NCBI GenBank assembly: GCA_002309345.1
Contig: DBWZ01000055.1
Span: 305-55,208 of the forward strand
DNA from: Pseudobutyrivibrio sp. UBA1225
GTDB taxonomy: Bacteria > Bacillota > Clostridia > Lachnospirales > Lachnospiraceae
Length of the DNA stretch: 54,904 nucleotides
Reading direction: 5' to 3'
Shown here piece by piece: positions 31,882 to 39,395 of the stretch. The notes beneath the pieces were generated by a model. That model did no database searches. It saw only the letters and a program-made list of their open reading frames with translations, and had not been told where the DNA came from. Positions within the stretch are counted from its first letter, which is position 1, and each line of letters opens with the position of its first letter. The position numbers were made by a program, and so were the translations under genes.

Positions 31882-32850
31882 ATGAAGAGTCAGTATGCAA
31901 GCACCAAAGAAAATGTGCAACATAAAATCAATACTAGTTTACGGATGTTTATCAATCGATTACATGGCAATTTTCCAGCGCACTGGCATACAGATATTGA
32001 GATAATTTGGCCCACAGAAGCACCCTACAAGGTAATCTGCGCCAATCAAACTTACAACGTGGAGGTAGGCGACATTCTATTGATTTGCCCGGCAGTCCTT
32101 CACGAGATTTACTCTCTTTCACCTGGAGCAAGAGTCTACATTCAAGCAGATTTTTCCGGAATTAACAATTTAAGCGAGTTAGACAAAGCCTTTAGATTGA
32201 TGGCGCCTGCTCTTCATATAAAGAAAAAGACATGCCCACCAGAGATTTACGAGTATCTTTGCAATTGCATCGACATGATAATGAAACTATATTTCGGCTC
32301 CGCCCCTTCAGGTAATATGAACGGGCAAGAGCTTGACGAAAGTGTTATAACCTTCACCGAGCTTGCACCTTACGATGAGATTGAAATATATTCTATTCTC
32401 ATGCAATTTATTGCCTTTTGCGGAAAAAACCTTAGCACTTTCCGTGAAATAGATTCTGTTAATGATTCAAATACATTAAAGAATAATAACTCTCTAAACA
32501 GCGTCTGCAATTATATCTCGGAGCACTTTACAGAGGATATCTCCCTGGAGCAAATTGCTGATTATGCTGGATTTAGCAAATATCACTTTGAAAGAATTTT
32601 TAGCGAATATACTGGCGTAACCTTTTATCAATATCTACTTCAAATGCGAATCAACTACGCCAAGACTCTTCTTTCAAATCCCGAGCTATCTGTAACTGAT
32701 ATATCCTATCAGGCAGGCTTTGCGAGCTCAACGGCATTTACTAGAGCCTTTAAAAAAGTCACCGGCTATCCACCATCTCAATTCAGAGTGCTGAACGAGG
32801 AAAAATATCCTCTCAGCGCCAATCCGCATTTTGCCAATTACAAGCATTAA
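31882..32850 (+). CDS. AraC-family transcriptional regulator
   Basis: A 322-aa regulator with an N-terminal cupin-like sugar-sensing domain (FPAHWHTDIEIIW, then VEVGDILLICPAVLHEIYS) and a C-terminal double helix-turn-helix (ISLEQIADYAGFSKYHFERIFSEYTG; LSVTDISYQAGFASSTAFTRAFKKVTG). I start at the ATG at 31882 (MKSQYAS), with AGGAG 10 nt upstream; a TTG at 31849 has no site. It is divergent from the sugar-transport and xylosidase operon, which it probably activates in response to a xylo-oligosaccharide. Confidence 0.92.
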   Translation: MKSQYASTKENVQHKINTSLRMFINRLHGNFPAHWHTDIEIIWPTEAPYKVICANQTYNVEVGDILLICPAVLHEIYSLSPGARVYIQADFSGINNLSELDKAFRLMAPALHIKKKTCPPEIYEYLCNCIDMIMKLYFGSAPSGNMNGQELDESVITFTELAPYDEIEIYSILMQFIAFCGKNLSTFREIDSVNDSNTLKNNNSLNSVCNYISEHFTEDISLEQIADYAGFSKYHFERIFSEYTGVTFYQYLLQMRINYAKTLLSNPELSVTDISYQAGFASSTAFTRAFKKVTGYPPSQFRVLNEEKYPLSANPHFANYKH

Positions 32851-32952
32851 AGTAGTTCACAAACAGCATCAAATCTACCACTATCTGTCGCTTGTTTATT
32901 GGGACAAATTTTACACCATAAGCGTTGTATGATATCCTTAGTCAAATACATT

Positions 32953-32970
32953 ACATAATTACAATTATGT
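32953..32970. promoter_or_regulatory. palindrome upstream of a lipoprotein gene
   Basis: ACATAATT AC AATTATGT is a perfect inverted repeat about 40 bp before the ATG at 33012. It may be an operator. Confidence 0.35.
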
Positions 32971-33011
32971 GTTCCTGATTTACAATTTTAACAAACAGAT
33001 AGGAGACTCAA

Positions 33012-33800
33012 ATGAAAAAATCAATTTCACTAATCGCATCAATGGCTATAGGTTTTTCACTATTAGGATGCTCCTCACAGAACGCTAAAACGGAGGATGC
33101 CAAGGCAAGCGCTCAGGAAACATCTGATAAGGATGAAGCTTCCACTTCCGAGAAAGATCAAGCAAACGAAACTACTAACTCAGAAAATGAAAACTCCGAC
33201 ACTAGCACAACAAGTACTGCAAGTACACCGGATGAACATTTGATAGCTTATGTAGAGGGAAAAGAAGCTGATTCTACTGGAAGTTTTTTTTCATCAGAAG
33301 ATAAATTTACCGAAAGTAACATAATAGAGTACGCTCTATTTGATTTGAATAACGATGGCCAAAATGAATTACTTATGCGCGAATATACCCCACCTCTACC
33401 TGGCCATAAAGATTTCTTTTCTGCTTACCAGTATAAAGACGGCAAAGTAGAACTTCTTCATTTTGAATATGCTACATTTGATTCTTGTTCATATATAAAT
33501 ACAAAAAATCAATATGCTGGAGGCGACACCTCTCACGCTAATAGGGAAACATATTTTGTGTCAGAACTTGATGAAAATGGTGATTCCTCTGTCGTCATAT
33601 TCTTTGGCTACTTTTGGAACGACAATCCAGAGGAAGTGCCCGACCGCTATTATATGTGGGAAAACCCTACTAAAGAATTGTTTTCCGAAGACTTTCACCT
33701 TGAAAAAGATTGCAAAAAAATCAGCAAGGAAGAATTTAAGAAGCTTGAGAAAGAATACCTAGAGGAAAACACAAACATAGAATGGAAACAACTTGACTAA
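33012..33800 (+). CDS. lipoprotein with EF-hand-like loop
   Basis: A 262-aa lipoprotein (MKKSISLIASMAIGFSLLGC) with a long Ser/Thr/Glu/Asp-rich linker to about residue 72. A C-terminal domain contains FDLNNDGQNELLMREY, a DxNxDG calcium-binding-type loop as seen in FG-GAP/EF-hand-like surface proteins. The rest (YQYKDGKVELLHFEYATFDS) is unrecognised. AGGAG lies upstream of the ATG. A second lipoprotein gene follows 58 bp later on the same strand. Function unknown. Confidence 0.78.
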   Translation: MKKSISLIASMAIGFSLLGCSSQNAKTEDAKASAQETSDKDEASTSEKDQANETTNSENENSDTSTTSTASTPDEHLIAYVEGKEADSTGSFFSSEDKFTESNIIEYALFDLNNDGQNELLMREYTPPLPGHKDFFSAYQYKDGKVELLHFEYATFDSCSYINTKNQYAGGDTSHANRETYFVSELDENGDSSVVIFFGYFWNDNPEEVPDRYYMWENPTKELFSEDFHLEKDCKKISKEEFKKLEKEYLEENTNIEWKQLD

Positions 33801-33820
33801 GCTTTTAATTTTAATAGTTA

Positions 33821-33836
33821 ATTCGTATATACGAAT
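33821..33836. promoter_or_regulatory. 16-bp perfect palindrome
   Basis: ATTCGTATATACGAAT lies between two lipoprotein genes, 22 bp before the ATG at 33859, and downstream of a TTGACT. It is a candidate operator. Confidence 0.45.
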
Positions 33837-33858
33837 ATCATGAAAGGAGATAATTTTT

Positions 33859-34464
33859 ATGAAAAAGAAAATGTTGATTGCCACTATGGCTTGCGTAATG
33901 TTATTTGTGGGATGTGGTTCTAATGATGCAAAAGATTCAAATGATGCATCCACAACAACAGAAGTTACTTCTAATGAACAGACAGATGATGCTAGTGATA
34001 TTGTCGAAGAACAAGTTGACACCACCAACGATGTTGATACTGATGCAACTTCATCTAATGTAGATTTGAAAGATTATTCAGATCAGATGATTGAAGAATA
34101 CGGCGGAAAGCTTGAAGATAATCTTGCCTCTGCACTTAATACCTCTGTAGAGGTTGTTGACGATGAGTTTTCTACAGATGTCACTTTGTGCGATGGCGCG
34201 ATTGAAATTATCGGAAGCGACAACGGAACAGGATTTTTTATAGAGCAAACTAAAAAGATTGATGGATTCTCTATCTACGGTGTGAGCATTGGTATGTCTA
34301 AAGATGATGCTGTAAAAGCACTTGAGGAACAGGGTCTTAAAGAAGATTCTGGCGACACCACATACTATGCTATTGACGCAGATGACTTCTACATCACATT
34401 TGAAACCGAAGGTGATACGGTCAGTGAAATTAAATTTACAAAATGCTATGATGCTGGTGAATAA
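33859..34464 (+). CDS. lipoprotein with a BamE/OmlA-like segment
   Basis: A 201-aa lipoprotein (MKKKMLIATMACVMLFVGC) with an Asp/Thr-rich linker and a small domain. The segment IYGVSIGMSKDDAVKALEEQGLKED, followed by DFYITFETEGDTVSEIKF, follows the SmpA/OmlA/BamE-type pattern (G.s..eV...lG.P). This resembles the repeats in the lipoproteins at 13428 and 14022. AAAGGAG precedes the ATG. A 16-bp palindrome lies just upstream. It is possibly co-transcribed with the preceding lipoprotein. Confidence 0.78.
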   Translation: MKKKMLIATMACVMLFVGCGSNDAKDSNDASTTTEVTSNEQTDDASDIVEEQVDTTNDVDTDATSSNVDLKDYSDQMIEEYGGKLEDNLASALNTSVEVVDDEFSTDVTLCDGAIEIIGSDNGTGFFIEQTKKIDGFSIYGVSIGMSKDDAVKALEEQGLKEDSGDTTYYAIDADDFYITFETEGDTVSEIKFTKCYDAGE

Positions 34465-34500
34465 ATAACCTAGGATATATTCTGTTAGATTTAGCTTTGT

Positions 34501-34547
34501 AAAAAAAGCAGCTATTATAACTTGCTTTCTTGTTATAATAGCTGCTT
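34501..34547. terminator. bidirectional terminator with 16-bp stem
   Basis: AAGCAGCTATTATAAC (34506-34521) and GTTATAATAGCTGCTT (34532-34547) pair perfectly. Seven T follow on the minus strand and a T/A-rich tract follows on the plus strand. Confidence 0.88.
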
Positions 34548-34562
34548 TAAATATTTTAATTT

Positions 34563-34778
34563 CTAATTGTTATCAGATTCTGATGATTGTGACTTCTTTG
34601 CATTTGCTGCCTCTTTGCAACCAATGAAAAGCGACACCAACATCACTACTAGGCCAAATCCTGTGAAAACACCCTTAACAAAATCAGATGTTGGAATGTC
34701 AAATTGTGTACCACAAAGTGTCAAGCCCATACCTGCTAAGATTCCAACTAAATACTTCTTTGCTCCGTCCATAAACAT
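34563..34778 (-). CDS. small membrane protein
   Basis: A 71-aa protein (from MFMDGAKKYLVGILAGMG) with two hydrophobic segments, LVGILAGMGLTLCG and VFTGFGLVVMLVSLFIG, and a charged Ser-rich tail. GGAG lies 4 nt before this ATG, and the next ATG two codons later is 10 nt away, so either may be used. A transcription terminator follows. Function unknown. Confidence 0.6.
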   Translation of the reverse strand: MFMDGAKKYLVGILAGMGLTLCGTQFDIPTSDFVKGVFTGFGLVVMLVSLFIGCKEAANAKKSQSSESDNN

Positions 34779-34896
34779 ATATCTCCTTTTATACATATGA
34801 TGTATTGAAGTAGACCTCTAAAAATCCATTAAGTCTTTACTTCAACCTCAATTATTCTACCATAATCATTACCAAGATACTATATCTGTTCCACTA

Positions 34897-35088
34897 TTAT
34901 TCCCAGAATAATTCATCCAAAGTTTTATCCAATGCTTTGCAAATTGCGACACATAAATTAATTGTAGGATTGTAGTCTCCCTTTTCTATTGCACTTATTG
35001 TCTGTCTTGAAACATCGCACCTTTTTGCCAGCTCTTCTTGCGAAAAATCTTTGGCTGCTCTGGCCGATTTCATTCTAAGATTTTTCAT
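34897..35088 (-). CDS. XRE-family helix-turn-helix regulator, small
   Basis: A 63-aa single-domain Cro/CI-type regulator: MKNLRMKSARAAKDFSQEEL, then RCDVSRQTISAIEKGDYNPT and a C-terminal LDKTLDELFWE. It overlaps the end of the upstream membrane-protein gene by 14 bp, and the ribosome site AGGAG lies inside that gene, 9 nt before the ATG. In this type of two-gene unit the regulator usually controls the membrane protein. Confidence 0.88.
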   Translation of the reverse strand: MKNLRMKSARAAKDFSQEELAKRCDVSRQTISAIEKGDYNPTINLCVAICKALDKTLDELFWE

Positions 35089-35629
35089 CAACTGATTCTC
35101 CTGCTTTTTTCTCAATAGCCCTTTTTGCAATCAATGCAACTAGGTGACTCAAAACAATTAACATCAATATGCCAGTAAAACAATAATTTCTAAACATAAC
35201 AATTCCATCCTGAACAAGCTCTTTTCCTCTGGCAATGTTTGATGAAAAGGAAGCTGAATAGAGCAGAAATATAATTTCAAATAAGGCTATCATCCTTTTT
35301 CCATTAACTATTGTTTTCTCATTAAAATAATAATATGCATCTTTCATGACACAATATATATCAAAAACTACTATGCCTAAAGCAATTGTAATAGCCGCTA
35401 AAATTTCAGATGATAACCTGATGAATGTATCTGGAGTAATAAAGCTATAAAGCAAATAGCATCCTAGAAAACACCCAACAGAAATACAGCTATATTTATA
35501 AGCATTTCCGCGGATTCGCTCCTGCATCTCATCAAAGTGTCCTTTGTTGCACTTAGATGTACCAATCATCATTATTGCCATTACTGGTGCCATACAAAGT
35601 GCCAGTACAATTATCATCATTTTTCCCAT
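35075..35629 (-). CDS. four-helix integral membrane protein paired with the XRE regulator
   Basis: A 184-aa protein with four predicted membrane segments: MMIIVLALCMAPVMAIMM, SCISVGCFLGCYLLYSFI, ILAAITIALGIVVFDIYC and GILMLIVLSHLVALIA. AGGAGG lies 5 nt before the ATG at 35629; the longer frame to 35683 lacks a site. It is translationally coupled to the downstream XRE gene. Such pairs are common in Firmicutes with unknown function. Confidence 0.8.
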   Translation of the reverse strand: MGKMMIIVLALCMAPVMAIMMIGTSKCNKGHFDEMQERIRGNAYKYSCISVGCFLGCYLLYSFITPDTFIRLSSEILAAITIALGIVVFDIYCVMKDAYYYFNEKTIVNGKRMIALFEIIFLLYSASFSSNIARGKELVQDGIVMFRNYCFTGILMLIVLSHLVALIAKRAIEKKAGESVDEKS

Positions 35630-35724
35630 AACATCCTCCTGAAAATCTATAGTTCTAATCTTATGTTTTAAACAATCACCCAATTAATACATCGCCAAAA
35701 GAATAACACTCTATATGAAAAATG

Positions 35725-35835
35725 TCAAATATATTTTACATATACAATCACTTCTTGCCCGTCAATTTCAACCAAAGCTATAAATCTATTAGGGCGAGAA
35801 ACAAACTTCGCTTTTACGATATTCTTATACTTCAT
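35725..35835 (-). pseudogene. sfsA: N-terminal remnant of sfsA
   Basis: An ATG at 35833-35835 opens 36 codons reading MKYKNIVKAKFVSRPNRFIA and then LVEIDGQEVIVYVKYI to a TGA. This closely resembles the N-terminus of clostridial SfsA, whose sequence then continues VKNTGRC and so on. Here the frame ends instead, and nothing of the remaining roughly 200 residues is present downstream. It starts 10 bp after the stop of the ABC exporter gene on the same strand, so it may still be transcribed. Confidence 0.7.
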
Positions 35836-35845
35836 CTTAAAAACC

Positions 35846-37579
35846 TTAGAAATCTATAACCTTATCCGCAATATTTAAAGTTGATCTTCTGTGTGAAACA
35901 AGCACTACTGTTTTCTCTGAAGCCTCCTCGCTGATTGATTTCAATATAATGCCTTCATTTAAAGCATCCAACGCGCTAGTTGGTTCGTCCAACAACATCA
36001 AATTTGCATCCTGCAAAAAGGCTCTTGCTAATCCGATACGCTGGCGCTCGCCTGTAGAAATAGAATATCCATCTTCGCCTATAACCGTATCATACCCATT
36101 TGGCAGAGATTGCACAAACTCATCCAAGCTAGCTTTCTTTGCTGCTTCTACAATATCCTCCCTAGTAGCATCTGGCTTTACAAAGGAAATATTTGCCGCT
36201 ATGGTATCATGACTAATCCAGGTTTCCTGGGTAACTAGTGATTGATTTGCCCGCAGCGAAGCAGTATTAATCCTCTTGATTATTGCCGCCTTCCCCTCTG
36301 GATTGCTGTAGTAGATTCCTCCTTCATCTACGTCCCAAAACCGCATAAATAGCTTTAGCATAGTGGATTTTCCGCAACCACTTGGGCCATGAATCCCTAA
36401 TATTTTCCCCTTCCTAACAGGAATAGTTTTTCCGACAAAAACTGGTAATCCCTTAGCTTCATTTGTTTCTTCAAGAGACGAAGCTAGCCGTACTGTATCA
36501 TCGTAGGCAAAGGTTACATTCTTGGCAACAGCCAACACATCTGCCGGACTCTTTTCCAAATCGATTGTGGTTCCCTCTAAAACCTCTTGCACCTTTGGCT
36601 CTTCGTCTAGCAAATCTAACACTCGCTTGCCACTAGCCAAGGTCTGACTTAGATTATTTGAAAAGGATGCCAACGCCACCACAGGTCCAAAGGAACTCAT
36701 CATGGCGACTATAGATATAATCATTCCGTGAAAATCAACCTTTTGACGCGTATACGCAAAATACATTACTCCAATCACGATAAAAGAAAAAGCTTGGATA
36801 GTGATTGTAGTGAGCATTTTTTGATTCTTTTCATACTCAGTCAAATCATATCGAGCGTCTGCCAACTCATCTGATTTTTTGACTATCTCTTTTACTGTCT
36901 TTGCGCCACTGTGATACTGAATCGCTTCATCTACTCCGTAGATTGTGCTAAGCACAAAGCTATTTATTTTGCCAAAGGCATTTCTAAAAGCTAACCCTGC
37001 AGGTGCGCTACTAATCTCATTGGATACAGGTATCATCCCGCCCACTGTCAGATAAGCGATGGCAGCCAAAACTCCAGCAACCGGATAATGGAAGCCTATG
37101 AAAAAGGACATGAGAATCGAAACAACAATCGCTATTACAACTGGCGATATTGTGTGTGCATAGAATATTTCTAATTGCTCAACATCTGCGGTAATCATTG
37201 CAATAAGATTGCCCTTTTCTCTTGTCTCAAGCTTTGCTGGGCAGAGCTTTCTAAGGGCAGCAAACACCTTGCCTCGAACAAGCGCAAGTATGCTAAATGC
37301 AATGTAATGATCGCAATATTGTTCCACATAATGAAGGATTCCTCGAAACACACCTAAAACTATCAAAACTATCGCAAAGATTTTTATTGATGGTCGCTGA
37401 GACGGATCAATAAAGTTTATGGCAACAGATGTAACCCCCTTAGCCGCCACAACAGGGATAAAAATAGCACAAAGATGCCCTAAGATTCCAACTGCAATTC
37501 CTAGAGACATGGTGCCACGAAGAGGTCGGACTAGTTTTAGTAAACGAGATATAATAGATAATTCTGAGGTGGATCCCAT
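35846..37579 (-). CDS. ABC exporter half-transporter (permease + ATPase), second of a pair
   Basis: A 577-aa protein with six membrane segments (to about residue 310) fused to an ATPase: Walker A GPSGCGKST, signature variant ISTGERQRIG, Walker B LMLLDEPTSALD and switch VLVSHR. The ATG lies 2 bp after the stop of the preceding exporter gene and AAAGGGGG lies upstream, so the two are translationally coupled and should form a heterodimer. The arrangement resembles cydDC, a thiol exporter for cytochrome bd assembly. No cydAB is nearby, so other substrates are equally possible. Confidence 0.88.
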   Translation of the reverse strand: MGSTSELSIISRLLKLVRPLRGTMSLGIAVGILGHLCAIFIPVVAAKGVTSVAINFIDPSQRPSIKIFAIVLIVLGVFRGILHYVEQYCDHYIAFSILALVRGKVFAALRKLCPAKLETREKGNLIAMITADVEQLEIFYAHTISPVVIAIVVSILMSFFIGFHYPVAGVLAAIAYLTVGGMIPVSNEISSAPAGLAFRNAFGKINSFVLSTIYGVDEAIQYHSGAKTVKEIVKKSDELADARYDLTEYEKNQKMLTTITIQAFSFIVIGVMYFAYTRQKVDFHGMIISIVAMMSSFGPVVALASFSNNLSQTLASGKRVLDLLDEEPKVQEVLEGTTIDLEKSPADVLAVAKNVTFAYDDTVRLASSLEETNEAKGLPVFVGKTIPVRKGKILGIHGPSGCGKSTMLKLFMRFWDVDEGGIYYSNPEGKAAIIKRINTASLRANQSLVTQETWISHDTIAANISFVKPDATREDIVEAAKKASLDEFVQSLPNGYDTVIGEDGYSISTGERQRIGLARAFLQDANLMLLDEPTSALDALNEGIILKSISEEASEKTVVLVSHRRSTLNIADKVIDF

Positions 37580-37581
37580 AA

Positions 37582-39315
37582 CTACTGTCCCCCCTTTCCA
37601 AAGCGTTCAAGCTCTTTTTGCCTGTTATAGAGCTTGGCGTACTCCATATTTATATTCATCAGCTCCTGATGTGTTCCCTGCTCGGAAATTTCACCCTTTG
37701 AAAGCAAAAATATCTTGTCTGAATGAACAACATTTGCCAACCTATGAGATATCAAAATGATGGTTCGTCCCATGTCCCTAGAGAGCTTCTCCACCAAATT
37801 CATAATTATCTTTTCCGATTCCGGATCTATATTACTTGTGGGTTCGTCTAAAATATAAACGCTAGAATTTTTGAGAAGCGCTCTTGCAAACGCAAGACGC
37901 TGACGCTGACCACCAGATAAGTTGGTGCCACCTTCAGTCAACTGAAAGCCCAATCCTCCCTTTTCCTTGAGCTCATTCCAAAGATTGACAATCATCAGTA
38001 CATTCTTTAAACGCTTATCGTTTGCCTTTGGACTGCCAAGTAACAGATTGTCCTTTACCGTGCCTGGGAAGATATAACTATCTCCCACAGCAGTAACCTT
38101 TTCTAGCAATGACTCTTCGCTGATAGAACTTAACTCCTTGCCATTGAATTTGATGGAGCCACTATATGCGCGATTTTGTTTGCGTAGGATTTTGGCTATT
38201 GTGGACTTTCCAACGCCAGATTTTCCAACAATCGAAACCATCCCACCAGCTGGTATTAGCATAGATATATTTTCCAGCACCTTCTTGCCATCATATGCAT
38301 ATGAAACTCCATTAAAAGCAATTCGTATAGGCGAATCATCTAATGTGCTCTTTCCATGATTTGGCTCCCGACTATCCAAAAACTCAAATATATTGTCTGC
38401 GGCCTTCATGCCATTCATCCCCATGTGGAAATATGAACCAAGTTGACGCATCGGCAAAAAGAATTCCACGCTTAAAAGCAAAAATAGCACCGCACCAAAA
38501 ACAGTTATGTTTTGATTTAGAAACTCTTCAAGCATAACTGCTATTCCAACAGCCGCTCCGCAATAAGCTATCACATCCATAACTATGGTGCTATTTAATT
38601 GCATAGAAAGCACCTTCATACTTACACTTCTAAACTTTTCAGATTCATCCGCCATATCTCTTTCAGCCTGCTCATCCGCCCTATAAATCTTTAGGGTTGT
38701 CATGCCTCTAACCTTTTCTAAAAAGGTATCTCCCAGCTCGTAATAAACCTTAAAATACTTATCTAAAATTATACGTGCAACATTCATAACAATGGCGATA
38801 ACTATTGGAATTGCTGGCACACATACCAATAGCACCATTGCTGATTTCATATTAAAAAACGCTAATATAGCAAATAGAGTGACTGGCGCGATTAACGCAT
38901 ATACGAATTGAATAAGATACTTTCCAAAATAGATTTCAAGCTGTTCCACGCCCTCGCCCATCATCTGGGTAAGCTGTGCAGTCGAAACCTTTTCTCTGTA
39001 GGAGCTGCCTAGTCTAAGCAGCTTTTCATAAATAAGCGCGCGCATCCGAGTTTTAACATCTGCGCTCGCCTCAAAGGATGCATCAGCTTGGAGCTTGTCA
39101 AAAAACACTCTTCCAATAACTCCAACCACTGCAACAACCAAATATAATCCCAAAACTGAAAGCTCTAAAGTTTGATGATAGATATCAGAAATAGCTAGTG
39201 CAACAGCGCCCACAGTCACCACCTGTGACACCAGGCTTAACCATTGCCAAATTATCCCGAGGACAACGTATTTAACGCTCCCCTTTAACATTTTCAAAAG
39301 CCGAACCTTAAGCAT
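37582..39315 (-). CDS. ABC exporter half-transporter (permease + ATPase), first of a pair
   Basis: A 577-aa CydD-like half-transporter. Its membrane domain has the family segment VKTRMRALIYEKLLRLGSSY and the loop VSTAQLTQMMGEGVEQLEIYFGKY. The ATPase has Walker A GKSGVGKST, a full signature LSGGQRQRLAFARAL, Walker B VYILDEPTSNID and switch ILISHR. The partner has an altered signature, so ATP hydrolysis may be asymmetric. GGGGAGAGAGT precedes the ATG. The two genes are of equal length and fully coupled. Confidence 0.88.
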   Translation of the reverse strand: MLKVRLLKMLKGSVKYVVLGIIWQWLSLVSQVVTVGAVALAISDIYHQTLELSVLGLYLVVAVVGVIGRVFFDKLQADASFEASADVKTRMRALIYEKLLRLGSSYREKVSTAQLTQMMGEGVEQLEIYFGKYLIQFVYALIAPVTLFAILAFFNMKSAMVLLVCVPAIPIVIAIVMNVARIILDKYFKVYYELGDTFLEKVRGMTTLKIYRADEQAERDMADESEKFRSVSMKVLSMQLNSTIVMDVIAYCGAAVGIAVMLEEFLNQNITVFGAVLFLLLSVEFFLPMRQLGSYFHMGMNGMKAADNIFEFLDSREPNHGKSTLDDSPIRIAFNGVSYAYDGKKVLENISMLIPAGGMVSIVGKSGVGKSTIAKILRKQNRAYSGSIKFNGKELSSISEESLLEKVTAVGDSYIFPGTVKDNLLLGSPKANDKRLKNVLMIVNLWNELKEKGGLGFQLTEGGTNLSGGQRQRLAFARALLKNSSVYILDEPTSNIDPESEKIIMNLVEKLSRDMGRTIILISHRLANVVHSDKIFLLSKGEISEQGTHQELMNINMEYAKLYNRQKELERFGKGGQ

Positions 39316-39395
39316 ACTCTCTCCCCATCAAATATTTCTGTGAAATATAATAACAATATTCTTTCGGATAATATTAGTCTGTGACTGATCCTTGT

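Noticed and set aside
34501..34547. Small RNA gene from the 16-bp hairpin
   Set aside because: It lies between two convergent genes with T-runs on both strands, so a bidirectional terminator explains it fully.
35846..39315. Confident cydDC assignment
   Set aside because: Size and pairing fit, but cydAB are absent from the window and other heterodimeric exporters look alike, so no gene symbol was given.
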